This document shows, in pieces, positions 1 through 6,525 of a stretch of DNA of 9,011 nucleotides. Source of the stretch: Oscillospiraceae bacterium (GTDB lineage: Bacteria; Bacillota_A; Clostridia; Oscillospirales; JAAYXM01); contig JAFQVE010000058.1 of the NCBI GenBank assembly GCA_017408185.1, forward strand, positions 1 through 9,011, in the 5' to 3' direction. The notes beneath the pieces were generated by a model that saw only the letters and a program-made list of their open reading frames with translations, was not told the DNA's origin and made no database searches. A program made the position numbers and the translations under genes. Numbering within the stretch: the first letter of the stretch is position 1; each line of letters opens with the position of its first letter.

Positions 1-641
1 AGCGAAGTTTCCGGAGAACAGCCGATAACCGAGCTGTAGGGACCGGTCATACCGAGGTCGCATATAAATCCGGTGCCGCCGGGGAGAATTTTTTCGTCCG
101 CGGTCTGGACGTGCGTGTGAGTGCCCCACACAGCGGAGAGCCTGCCGTCAGCATAAAAGCCGAACGCCTGTTTTTCGCTTGTCGCCTCGGCATGGAAATC
201 ACAGACGGCAAAGTCGTATTTTCCGGCGCAGTCGGCAAGGATTTTGTCAAGCGCAAAGAACGGACTGTCCGCACCTGAGGTCATTCCGCATCTGCCGATG
301 AGGTTTATAACGAGGGCGCGGCGGCCGAATGCGTCAAAAATCCCGTAGCCGCAACCGGGCGCGTCACCGGGGACGTTGTGCGGGCGAAGCAGGGACGGCT
401 CGTTTTCGATGTACGGAGCGATGCGGTTTTTGCCCCACATATGATTGCCGAGAGTGATGACATCCGCGCCTGCGCGAAAAAGCATATCTGCGCTTTCGGG
501 CAGGATTCCGACCATATCTGCATTCTCTCCGTTTATCACGCAAAAGCGTGCGTTATATTCTTTTTTCAATGCGTTTAAGTTGGCTTTGACGGCGTGTACG
601 CCGCTTTTGCCGACAACATCGCCTATTGCAAGAATTTTCAA
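1..641 (-). CDS. ymdB: YmdB-family metallophosphoesterase (2',3'-cyclic nucleotide phosphodiesterase), 3' end cut by window edge
   Basis: This is a member of the YmdB/TIGR00282 calcineurin-like phosphoesterase family. The Bacillus protein hydrolyses 2',3'-cyclic nucleotides and affects biofilm and sporulation decisions. The visible 213 residues carry the expected binuclear-metal ligands: GDVVG with Asp8, NGEN with Glu39 and Asn40, GNH with Asn66 and His67, DFHAE with His150, and GTHTHVQT with His175 and His177. The ILPGG and MTGPY signatures follow. Family members are about 260 residues long, so roughly 50 C-terminal residues lie beyond position 1. The start is a TTG at 641-639, giving (M)KILAIGDVVG; it is preceded at a 7-nt spacing by GAGGT, and no upstream ATG fits. 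An ATG-only search would miss this gene. It lies downstream of rny on the same strand, as in other Firmicutes. The family call is sure; the physiological role here is inferred. Confidence 0.95.
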   Translation of the reverse strand, partial: MKILAIGDVVGKSGVHAVKANLNALKKEYNARFCVINGENADMVGILPESADMLFRAGADVITLGNHMWGKNRIAPYIENEPSLLRPHNVPGDAPGCGYGIFDAFGRRALVINLIGRCGMTSGADSPFFALDKILADCAGKYDFAVCDFHAEATSEKQAFGFYADGRLSAVWGTHTHVQTADEKILPGGTGFICDLGMTGPYSSVIGCSPETS

Positions 642-642
642 T

Positions 643-653
643 GAGGTTACCTC
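643..653 (-). promoter_or_regulatory. ymdB Shine-Dalgarno inside a small inverted repeat
   Basis: On the minus strand the leader reads AAGAGGTAACCTCATTG. GAGGT is the ribosome binding site and ATTG contains the TTG start. GAGGT and ACCTC are exact reverse complements around a single A. In RNA, GAGG and CCTC could pair as a 4-bp stem with a TAA loop and cover the ribosome binding site. The hairpin is small, so its effect on translation is uncertain; the site does explain the choice of the TTG start. Confidence 0.45.
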
Positions 654-660
654 TTTCTGA

Positions 661-718
661 AAAAAATAAGTGGTGTAATCTATATGATATTGTATCACAA
701 ATATCCGGATTACACCAC
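661..718 (-). terminator. Intrinsic terminator or attenuator between rny and ymdB
   Basis: A perfect 11-bp inverted repeat (GTGGTGTAATC at 670-680, GATTACACCAC at 708-718) encloses a 27-nt loop. The loop itself holds a 6-bp inner repeat (GATATT/AATATC at 686-691 and 700-705). Reading leftward from rny, the stem is followed by TTATTTTTT (669-661), as expected for Rho-independent termination. The loop is long for a classic terminator. Because ymdB starts only 20 bp further on and no clear promoter was found for it, partial readthrough from rny is plausible. Confidence 0.6.
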
Positions 719-732
719 AGTATTTTTGAATT

Positions 733-2298
733 TTATTTTGCGTAGTCGATAGCGCGGGTTTCACGGATAAGGTGAACCTTGATCTGACCGGGGTATTCAA
801 GGTCGCTTTCTATCTTCTTTGCAAGCTCGCGGGAGAGGAGAATGAGCTCATCGTCATTAACCTCATCCGGCTTTACGATTATGCGGACCTCACGGCCTGC
901 CTGAATTGCGTAAGAGCTTTCGACGCCCTTGAAGCTTGTTGCAATTTCTTCAAGCTTTTCAAGACGCTTGATGTAGTTTTCAAGGTTTTCGCGGCGTGCA
1001 CCCGGGCGTGCGGCGCTGATTGCGTCTGCAGCCTGAACGATGCAGGCGATAACCGTTCTCGGTTCAACATCGCCGTGGTGCGCGTGGATTGCGTGGATAA
1101 TCTCTTCGCTTTCCTTGTACTTCTTCGCAAGGTCAACACCGATTGATACGTGAGAGCCTTCAACCTCGTGGTCAACACTCTTTCCGAGGTCGTGCAAAAG
1201 ACCTGCGCGCTTTGCCATCATCACATCAACGCCGAGTTCTGCGGCAAGGAGACCTGCGATATGGGCAACTTCGATGGAGTGCTTGAGCACATTCTGACCG
1301 TAGCTTGTGCGGAAACGGAGACGACCGAGAAGCTTTATAATCTCGGGGTTTAAGCCGTGAACGCCGGTGTCGAACGTTGCGCGCTCACCCTCCTGCTTGA
1401 TTACGTGGTCAACATCGCGGCGTGCCTTTTCAACCATTTCTTCGATTCTTGCCGGATGAATACGACCGTCGGCGATAAGCTTTTCAAGAGAAATGCGAGC
1501 GACCTCACGGCGAATCGGATCAAAGCTTGAAAGCGTGATTGCTTCCGGAGTATCGTCGATGATGAGGTCGACGCCTGTAAGAGTTTCAAGCGCTCTGATG
1601 TTGCGGCCTTCGCGACCGATGATGCGTCCCTTCATTTCGTCATTCGGAAGCGGAACGACAGAAACGGTTGCTTCTGCGACGTGGTCTGCCGCACATTTCT
1701 GGATTGCGAGAGAGATAAGGTGACGTGCCTTTTCGTCGGCTTCATCCTTAAACTGTGCTTCCAAATCCTTAAGACGGACGGCATAATCGTGGCGAACCTC
1801 GGACTCAAGGTTCTGGATGAGATACTGCTTTGCTTCCTCGACGGTATAACCGGAAATTTTTTCGAGCATTTCAAGCTGACTGCGCTTTATCAGCTTAAGC
1901 TCTTCGTTGAGTGCATCGTTATCTTTGATTTTCTTTGTAAGAGCTGCGTCCTTCTGCTCAACTGCCTCGTGCTTTTTGTCGAGAGATTCCTCTCTCTGGA
2001 CTACGCGGCGTTCCTGCTTCTGGAGCTCTGCGCGGCGATCCTTCATTTCGCGGTCGAATTCCGTTCTGCTTTTGTGGATTTCTTCCTTTGCTTCGATAAG
2101 CATCTCGCGCTTTTTGCTTTCTGCGGTTTTGATGGAATCATTTACAATTCTTTTTGCTTCATTCTCGGCACCGGAAATAGCTTTTTCAGCTGTTTTTTTA
2201 CGGAAAGAAATGCCGAGGATAAACGCAACAACTGCGAAAACGGCGACAACCGCCGCAATTACGATCCATGCGATGGGGGAAAGTTCGGAAAAATTCAT
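733..2298 (-). CDS. rny: Ribonuclease Y
   Basis: RNase Y is the membrane-anchored endoribonuclease that initiates mRNA decay in many Firmicutes. The 521-residue length is typical. An N-terminal transmembrane helix (about residues 9-31) is followed by a highly charged Lys/Glu/Arg/Gln-rich coiled coil (about 33-190). A KH RNA-binding domain comes next, with [12 protein letters not shown] at 224-235. The HD hydrolase domain includes His340, the HD pair His369-Asp370 in [18 protein letters not shown] at 405-410 and [16 protein letters not shown] at 422-437, where Asp425 is the probable last metal ligand. The C-terminus, with [13 protein letters not shown] at 501-513, is the family's usual ending. 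The start is set by a near-perfect ribosome binding site (AAGGAGGT) 10 nt upstream. It precedes ymdB on the same strand. No key residue is missing, and the identification is secure. Confidence 0.98.
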   Translation of the reverse strand: MNFSELSPIAWIVIAAVVAVFAVVAFILGISFRKKTAEKAISGAENEAKRIVNDSIKTAESKKREMLIEAKEEIHKSRTEFDREMKDRRAELQKQERRVVQREESLDKKHEAVEQKDAALTKKIKDNDALNEELKLIKRSQLEMLEKISGYTVEEAKQYLIQNLESEVRHDYAVRLKDLEAQFKDEADEKARHLISLAIQKCAADHVAEATVSVVPLPNDEMKGRIIGREGRNIRALETLTGVDLIIDDTPEAITLSSFDPIRREVARISLEKLIADGRIHPARIEEMVEKARRDVDHVIKQEGERATFDTGVHGLNPEIIKLLGRLRFRTSYGQNVLKHSIEVAHIAGLLAAELGVDVMMAKRAGLLHDLGKSVDHEVEGSHVSIGVDLAKKYKESEEIIHAIHAHHGDVEPRTVIACIVQAADAISAARPGARRENLENYIKRLEKLEEIATSFKGVESSYAIQAGREVRIIVKPDEVNDDELILLSRELAKKIESDLEYPGQIKVHLIRETRAIDYAK

Positions 2299-2383
2299 GT
2301 TGGTTGCATTACCTCCTTAGTCTGATGATTGTTTTTAACGTTTTGTTTCAAATCATTATGTAATAAATCAAGTTATTGTAAAA

Positions 2384-2399
2384 GTGAAATAAATTTCAC
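2384..2399. promoter_or_regulatory. Palindromic site in the rny leader, possible operator
   Basis: GTGAAATAAATTTCAC is a dyad with perfect 7-bp arms around a 2-bp centre. It lies about 30-45 bp downstream of the predicted rny start sites and about 110 bp upstream of the methyltransferase -35 box. Spacing and symmetry suit a dimeric DNA-binding repressor acting as a roadblock. The core TGAAA..T..CA resembles a CcpA cre site but lacks its central CG, and GTGA-N8-TCAC is two bases too wide for a CRP/FNR site. The cognate regulator is unknown. In RNA it could also form a short hairpin. Confidence 0.4.
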
Positions 2400-2430
2400 A
2401 CAGCGCAATCAATAACAACGATATTATCCA

Positions 2431-2466
2431 CTTATATATTTTAGATGTAAATTGTCAATATGTCAA
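2431..2466 (-). promoter_or_regulatory. Two overlapping sigma-A-type promoters for rny
   Basis: On the minus strand TTGACA (2466-2461) is followed after 17 nt by TAAAAT (2443-2438). A second TTGACA (2458-2453) lies inside that spacer and is followed after 16 nt by TATAAG (2436-2431). Either pair is a good housekeeping promoter. Transcripts would start near 2425-2431 and carry a leader of roughly 130 nt before the rny start codon. The calls rest on consensus match only. Confidence 0.65.
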
Positions 2467-2510
2467 GGTAAATCGTGTGGATTTTTAAAAAAATTTCTGT
2501 TTTTTTATTC

Positions 2511-2539
2511 TTGACATTTTCTTCGCGAGAAGATAACAT
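2511..2539 (+). promoter_or_regulatory. Promoter of the methyltransferase gene
   Basis: A perfect -35 box TTGACA (2511-2516) is separated by 17 nt from TAACAT (2534-2539), which matches four of six consensus -10 positions. The inferred start near 2546 gives a short leader of about 25 nt. The spacer contains an imperfect dyad, TCTTCGCGAGAAGA (2520-2533), that could be an operator overlapping the promoter. Confidence 0.65.
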
Positions 2540-2569
2540 AAAAGCAGACCATATTACGGAGGGAAACAA

Positions 2570-3283
2570 ATGCTTGATGAACTTGGTATAAACGGCTTTG
2601 TGATGGAGCAGGATAAAAAGTATTTAAAGCTCGGCACAGATGCAATGCTTCTTTCGGAGTTTGCGCGAATAAAAAAGAATGATAAAGTCTGCGATCTCGG
2701 CTGCGGAGCGGGCGCGGTTTCGATTCTGCTTGCGGCACGGCATGAGAGCATAGAGCTTTGCGGAGTTGAAATCGTGGAGGGCGCGGCGAAGCTTTGCCAA
2801 CGTAATATAGCACACAACAATATCGGAAGCAGAATGTCGGTTTATCACGATGATTTAAAGAATGTGCGCGGTTTATTTTCCGCAGGGAGCTTTGATGCTG
2901 TGGTGTCCAACCCTCCGTTCATGCAATCCGGGAGCGGGCTGCACACGGAAAGCGAAGAGCTCCTCTGTGCCAGAATGGAAATATGCTGCACTATTGATGA
3001 TGTGTGCGCCGCGGCAGCATATCTTCTTAAATTCGGAGGCAGCTTTTCTCTTGTATACCGTCCGGCACGGCTTGCAGATTTATTCCGCGCACTGGAAAAG
3101 CACGAACTTGCGCCTAAGCGGATGCGGCTTGTGCAGGATACTGCAGCTGCAGAGCCTTCTCTCGTGCTTGTTGAAGCGCGGAAGGGAGGAAAAAGCGGAA
3201 TAAAGAATATGCCGACGCTTATCCTCAAAAATCCTGACGGAAGTGAAACCGAGGAAACGAAAAAGATATACCGGAGAAATTGA
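2570..3283 (+). CDS. TrmN6/YfiC-like tRNA adenine-N6 methyltransferase
   Basis: This is a class I SAM-dependent methyltransferase of the YfiC/TrmN6/YabB group (COG4123), whose E. coli member methylates N6 of A37 in tRNA1(Val). In 237 residues it shows GTDAMLLSEFA at 22-32, the usual N-terminal signature. SAM-binding motif I, DLGCGAGAVSILLA, is at 42-55, an acidic ribose-binding residue (Glu67 in GVEI) follows, and the N6-adenine catalytic motif NPPF is at 114-117 in DAVVSNPPFM. Length fits the family. The ATG is preceded by GGAGGG at a 6-nt spacing and by its own promoter. In many Firmicutes this gene sits beside a GIY-YIG protein and rsmI; here it is divergent from rny instead. The target RNA is assumed from the family. 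Confidence 0.88.
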   Translation: MLDELGINGFVMEQDKKYLKLGTDAMLLSEFARIKKNDKVCDLGCGAGAVSILLAARHESIELCGVEIVEGAAKLCQRNIAHNNIGSRMSVYHDDLKNVRGLFSAGSFDAVVSNPPFMQSGSGLHTESEELLCARMEICCTIDDVCAAAAYLLKFGGSFSLVYRPARLADLFRALEKHELAPKRMRLVQDTAAAEPSLVLVEARKGGKSGIKNMPTLILKNPDGSETEETKKIYRRN

Positions 3284-3287
3284 TGTT

Positions 3288-3332
3288 CGTTATTTTGACG
3301 GTTTTGAAAGGGCGGTTTTGTGTAAAATGACG
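3288..3332 (+). terminator. Weak candidate terminator after the methyltransferase
   Basis: CGTTATTTT (3288-3296) can pair with AAAATGACG (3324-3332) with one G-U wobble, around a 27-nt loop, and the stretch ACTCTTTCTTTATT follows. The loop holds two copies of CGGTTTTG 14 bp apart (3299-3306, 3313-3320). There is no clean T-run, so this is only a possible terminator. No other hairpin was seen between 3284 and the next promoter. Confidence 0.25.
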
Positions 3333-3370
3333 AAATTACTCTTTCTTTATTGATTATCAACAAAAGATGC

Positions 3371-3399
3371 TTGCAATACGAAGGAAAGTATAGTATAAT
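3371..3399 (+). promoter_or_regulatory. Promoter of the aminotransferase gene
   Basis: TTGCAA (3371-3376) is followed after exactly 17 nt by a perfect TATAAT (3394-3399). The predicted start near 3406 leaves a leader of about 40 nt that ends in AAGAGGT (3431-3437), 8 nt before the ATG at 3446. The perfect -10 box, together with heavy AAG use for lysine in the gene behind it, suggests strong expression. Confidence 0.75.
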
Positions 3400-3445
3400 A
3401 TAATTAATCCAGTGACTGAATTAAAAAAGAAAGAGGTTATGTAAA

Positions 3446-4714
3446 ATGGCAGAAGAAAAAGTAATGAACGGTGCCGGCATTGCAGAGCTTGGCTTCCCGA
3501 TGTGGCCGGAGCTTGCTCCCGAGACACCCGATCAGGTTGCAGACCTTCTCAGAACAGGTAAGGTTTGCTATTGGACAGGTCCGGTAGGTATGCAGTTTGA
3601 GGAGATGTGGGCTGAGTGGATCGGCGCAAAGATGGCTATCTCCACAACAAACGGTACTGCTGCTCTCCATACAGCTATTTCCGCTCTCGGCATCGGCCCG
3701 GGAGATGAAGTTATCGTTCCGTCCTATTCCTTTATCGCATCTTCCTTCTCTATCCTTCAGGCAGGTGCTATCCCGGTATTCGCTGATGTTACCGACGATC
3801 ACACTCTCGACCCGAATGATATTGAGCATCGCATCACTCCGAGAACAAAGGGTATCGTTGTTGTTCACCTCTACGGTGGCGTTGCAGATATGGGCCCGAT
3901 TCTCGAAATTGCAAAGAAGCACAACCTTAAAGTTATCGAAGACTGCGCACAGTGCTTCGGCGGCGAATACAAAGGCAAGAAGGCAGGCACCCTCGGTGAC
4001 GTCGGTTGCTTCAGCTTCTGCCAGAGCAAGCATTTTACAACCGGCGGCGAAGGCGGCATGGTTGTTACAAACGACGAAGAAGTGGGCTGGGAGTGCCGCT
4101 CCTTCCGCGATCACGGCTACGATGTTAAGAAGCGCATGAGCATGCTCGCTCTTGAAGAGAAGCTTCCGTACATCCACAACCGCGTCGGCTTCAACTACCG
4201 TATGACAGAGATGCAGTCTCTCATCGGTATCAACGAGCTTAAGAGAATGGACAGCTGGAACCTTGCACGCCGCTATAAGTACGCTAAGATGTACGACGAT
4301 GCATTCACAGGTCTCAAGGGCATCAAGAAGCTCCCGACAAACACAGCAGAGCGCAAGAACTCCTACTGGTGGTACACAATCAACCTCGACCTCGATGCAC
4401 TTGACTTCAAGGCTGACGGTATGATCAAGGAGCTTATGGCTATGAACATCCCGTGCTACGGTATTCAGTGGCCGGAAGCATACGAAGAGAAGGCATACAA
4501 GGAGCACGGCGGATTCGGTGCAGCTAAGTTCCCGTTTGAGTCTAAGGAGTATACAGATCCGAAGTCTGCAGATTACACAAACGTTCTCTGCCCGAAGGCA
4601 AAAGCTCTTCGTGATGAGACCTTCTCCCTCTTCCTCCATCCGTCATGGGAGCCGGTACATATCGAGCGTTGCATTGCTGCAGTAAAAGAAATCCTTGCAA
4701 AACACACAAAGTAG
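3446..4714 (+). CDS. DegT/DnrJ/EryC1/StrS-family PLP aminotransferase
   Basis: This is a sugar- or cyclitol-type aminotransferase that transfers an amino group between glutamate or glutamine and a keto-sugar or keto-cyclitol. Family landmarks run in order over 422 residues. TTNGTAALHTA at 67-77 forms the cofactor phosphate pocket, and GPGDEVIVPSYSFIAS at 84-99 is a fold signature. EDCAQCFGG at 165-173 supplies Asp166 for the pyridine nitrogen. SFCQSKHFTTGGEGG at 190-204 contains the Schiff-base Lys195. The C-terminal RVGFNYRMTEMQ at 246-257 is also conserved. The family includes NtdA (3-oxo-glucose-6-phosphate), scyllo-inosose aminotransferases and dTDP-sugar enzymes, and the sequence alone does not choose among them. 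It is followed by a terminator and then by deacetylase, NagB-like and oxidoreductase genes, which argues for amino-sugar or aminocyclitol chemistry. Lysine codons are mostly AAG, consistent with high expression. Family sure, substrate unknown. Confidence 0.92.
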   Translation: MAEEKVMNGAGIAELGFPMWPELAPETPDQVADLLRTGKVCYWTGPVGMQFEEMWAEWIGAKMAISTTNGTAALHTAISALGIGPGDEVIVPSYSFIASSFSILQAGAIPVFADVTDDHTLDPNDIEHRITPRTKGIVVVHLYGGVADMGPILEIAKKHNLKVIEDCAQCFGGEYKGKKAGTLGDVGCFSFCQSKHFTTGGEGGMVVTNDEEVGWECRSFRDHGYDVKKRMSMLALEEKLPYIHNRVGFNYRMTEMQSLIGINELKRMDSWNLARRYKYAKMYDDAFTGLKGIKKLPTNTAERKNSYWWYTINLDLDALDFKADGMIKELMAMNIPCYGIQWPEAYEEKAYKEHGGFGAAKFPFESKEYTDPKSADYTNVLCPKAKALRDETFSLFLHPSWEPVHIERCIAAVKEILAKHTK

Positions 4715-4737
4715 AGTTATAATTAATTTATGCAGTG

Positions 4738-4763
4738 AAAAAACGGACGCATGTCCGTTTTTT
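4738..4763 (+). terminator. Intrinsic terminator after the aminotransferase
   Basis: A perfect 11-bp inverted repeat, AAAAAACGGAC (4738-4748) and GTCCGTTTTTT (4753-4763), flanks a GCAT loop. The GC-rich core CGGAC/GTCCG followed by six T residues is a textbook Rho-independent terminator. The A-run on the other side would make it work in both directions. It separates the strongly promoted aminotransferase from the next three genes, so it may set a lower level for them by partial readthrough. No convincing promoter was found between it and the deacetylase. Confidence 0.85.
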
Positions 4764-4779
4764 CCGTATAGATTTGTAT

Positions 4780-4795
4780 GGGTGAAATATCACCC
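4780..4795 (+). promoter_or_regulatory. Short hairpin or dyad just upstream of the deacetylase ribosome binding site
   Basis: GGGTGA and TCACCC are perfect 6-bp arms around the tetraloop AATA, ending 2 nt before the ribosome binding site AAAGGA (4798-4803). It could be an operator, an RNA stem that protects a processed 5' end, or a structure that tunes initiation. It has no T-run, so it is not a terminator by itself. Confidence 0.4.
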
Positions 4796-4812
4796 CGAAA
4801 GGAATGAAAAAA

Positions 4813-5523
4813 ATGAGAGTGCTTGCTGTCGGATGTCATCCTGACGATCTTGAGCTCAGCTGCGGCGGAACCCTTGCCCGTATGGTAAAGGAAGGCTATG
4901 AAGTATACACCTGCCATGTTTGCAACGGCGATATGGGGCATGCTGTCATTATGCCGGAAGAGCTTAACGCAATGCGTACAAAGGAAGCGGAAAACGCCGG
5001 TGCCGTTCTCGGTGTAAAGAAGGTTTATAATGTCAATATCGGAGATTGCATGATCTATGCGGACAACATTGATGCCCGCCGTGAAATGGTAAGAATCATC
5101 CGTGAGGTCAACCCTGATTTTATCATCACACACGGACCGGACGACTATATGAACGATCATCTTCAGGTCAGCCAGCTTGTTTTTGAAACGAGCTTTACCG
5201 CAACCGTCGGACATATGTTCCCTGAAACCGGAGCGCCGACGGGCGGCGTTGTTCCGATTTACTATATGGATAATCTTGCAGGAACAAACTTTGTTCCCGA
5301 AATGTATGTTGACGTTACGGACTATATCGATCAGAAGCTCACAGCGGTTGAATGCCATGAAAGCCAGATTGTCTGGATGCGTGAGCATGACAAGATTGAC
5401 TTTATCGAGTTTGTAAGATCCTGCACGCGTGGACGCGGGCTTCAGTGCGGCGTTATGTATGCCGAGGGCTTTAAGACCTGTAAGGCACACCTTCGCCAGA
5501 CAACAATGAGACATTTGCCGTAA
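4813..5523 (+). CDS. PIG-L/LmbE-family zinc-dependent N-deacetylase
   Basis: The PIG-L/LmbE fold removes N-acyl groups from amino sugars and related compounds (relatives: MshB, BshB, GlcNAc-PI deacetylase, chitobiose deacetylases). This 236-residue protein begins MRVLAVGCHPDDLE, holding the HPDD zinc motif with His9 and Asp12. The second metal site is in THGPDDYMNDHLQVS, with the zinc His at about 116. A further conserved region is ECHESQ near residue 180-185. There is no signal peptide, so it is cytoplasmic. I chose ATG 4813 because AAAGGA lies 9 nt upstream. An in-frame ATG at 4804 adds only Met-Lys-Lys and would leave the ribosome binding site touching the start codon. It is the first gene of a tight three-gene set; 28 bp separate it from the NagB-like gene. 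Substrate unknown, probably an N-acetylated amino sugar or aminocyclitol. Confidence 0.88.
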   Translation: MRVLAVGCHPDDLELSCGGTLARMVKEGYEVYTCHVCNGDMGHAVIMPEELNAMRTKEAENAGAVLGVKKVYNVNIGDCMIYADNIDARREMVRIIREVNPDFIITHGPDDYMNDHLQVSQLVFETSFTATVGHMFPETGAPTGGVVPIYYMDNLAGTNFVPEMYVDVTDYIDQKLTAVECHESQIVWMREHDKIDFIEFVRSCTRGRGLQCGVMYAEGFKTCKAHLRQTTMRHLP

Positions 5524-5551
5524 AGGCTTATTTTAAAGGAGGATAAAATTT

Positions 5552-6499
5552 ATGGATTTCATTAGTACAGTAAAAGGCTCCCTTTTAGAGGGATTCTATC
5601 CGGAGGGCTGGGATTTTGAGAAGATTGACAAGTGCTGCTCCAATGCACCTGAGGCGATTTTCGAGCGCCAGAGCTTCTGGAACCCGGATTTTAAGCCGGT
5701 ACAGTGTGACAACGTTGCGGAATTTGATATGATGATGGGTCACGAGATTGCAAACCAGATTAAAATGGCACGCGATGAAGGCATCAAGCTTGCAATGATT
5801 CTTCCGGCGGGCCCGATGGGTATGTACCGCTGGGCTGCATACTTCCTCAATGAGTGGGATATTGACTGCTCTCACGTTTATGGTTTTAACATGGACGAGT
5901 GGTCTGATGCAGACGGTAATACGCTTGATCCGTCAAACCCCGGTTCATTTACATACGCAATGCGCGATGCTTTCTACAGCAAGATTAACAAGACTGTTCC
6001 GGAGAACCAGAGAAACTTCGCAACGAAGGATAATCTCCCGACATATCCGGAAAAGATTGCAAAGCTTAAGGCTGAGGGTGCACGCCTTATCACAACCTTC
6101 GGTATCGGCCGTATGTGCCATATCGCATTCTGGGAGCCGCAGTTTGCAGCAGAGTTTGCAACAGAAGAAGAGTGGAAGAACCAAATGTATCGCATCGGTG
6201 CAAAGCTTCATCCGCTCACAATAGAGCAGAATGCCATCACAAGCTTCAAGAGCCGCACAAGCCTTGTTCCGTGCCGTGCAAACACAATCGGCCCCGGGCT
6301 CTTCCTTCAGTCTGACAGAATTATCGGCGGTTGCGACGGTGCTCTTTCCCGCGGCATGCAGTGGCAGGGTATGTCTTTGTGGATGACTCTCCGCTACGGT
6401 CCGACTCCGTGGATAACTTCTTCTTATATGCCGACTCTTGCAGGAAAGCTCTTCTTCCTTAAAGAGCTTGCAGGTCCGCTCGTTGCAGAGTGCAACTAA
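5552..6499 (+). CDS. Divergent NagB-like sugar isomerase/deaminase
   Basis: This is related to glucosamine-6-phosphate deaminase/isomerase (NagB, Rossmann-type fold). The 315 residues are about 50 longer than NagB, mostly at the N-terminus. Recognisable landmarks are [10 protein letters not shown] at 84-93 in place of the usual phosphate loop LPTGx[11 protein letters not shown] at 111-119 matching NMDEY (Asp115), and [13 protein letters not shown] at 184-196 matching GxGxDGHIAFNEP. The active-site His190 and Glu195 remain, but the ring-opening Asp of NagB is Met188, and the following Gly is Cys189. The TRIKT phosphate-binding stretch is not evident either. It therefore probably acts on a different, perhaps unphosphorylated, substrate or performs another isomerisation. 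The ATG follows a strong AAAGGAGG with a 9-nt gap. It lies between the deacetylase and the oxidoreductase, 26 bp from the latter. Fold assignment is good; activity unknown. Confidence 0.8.
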   Translation: MDFISTVKGSLLEGFYPEGWDFEKIDKCCSNAPEAIFERQSFWNPDFKPVQCDNVAEFDMMMGHEIANQIKMARDEGIKLAMILPAGPMGMYRWAAYFLNEWDIDCSHVYGFNMDEWSDADGNTLDPSNPGSFTYAMRDAFYSKINKTVPENQRNFATKDNLPTYPEKIAKLKAEGARLITTFGIGRMCHIAFWEPQFAAEFATEEEWKNQMYRIGAKLHPLTIEQNAITSFKSRTSLVPCRANTIGPGLFLQSDRIIGGCDGALSRGMQWQGMSLWMTLRYGPTPWITSSYMPTLAGKLFFLKELAGPLVAECN

Positions 6500-6525
6500 T
6501 TGATATTTAAGTGAGGTAACATATA

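Noticed and set aside
378..660. Two short plus-strand open frames in the first 660 bases.
   Set aside because: Both lie opposite ymdB, whose metal-ligand motifs are intact in the minus frame.
1681..2325. A 214-codon open frame on the plus strand opposite rny, with hydrophobic and Cys/Phe-rich stretches that look membrane-like.
   Set aside because: The hydrophobic pattern is the complement of Lys/Glu-rich coiled-coil codons of RNase Y.
2384..2399. A CcpA cre site or a CRP/FNR site at the rny palindrome.
   Set aside because: The central CG of cre is missing and the GTGA to TCAC spacing is 8 rather than 6, so only a generic operator call is supported.
2862..3363. Open frames overlapping the methyltransferase on both strands.
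   Set aside because: They overlap the motif-bearing frame (DLGCGAGA, NPPF) and have no domain signature.
3437..4639. A 400-codon open frame on the minus strand opposite the aminotransferase.
   Set aside because: It is antisense to a gene with clear catalytic motifs, is rich in Cys and Val with no recognisable domain, and is explained by codon bias in the true gene.
4804..4812. The upstream ATG as start of the deacetylase.
   Set aside because: The ribosome binding site AAAGGA would abut it with no spacer; ATG 4813 has a normal 9-nt gap and matches the usual start of the family.
4723..5514. A 263-codon open frame on the minus strand opposite the deacetylase.
   Set aside because: It lies opposite a gene with conserved zinc motifs and shows no family features.
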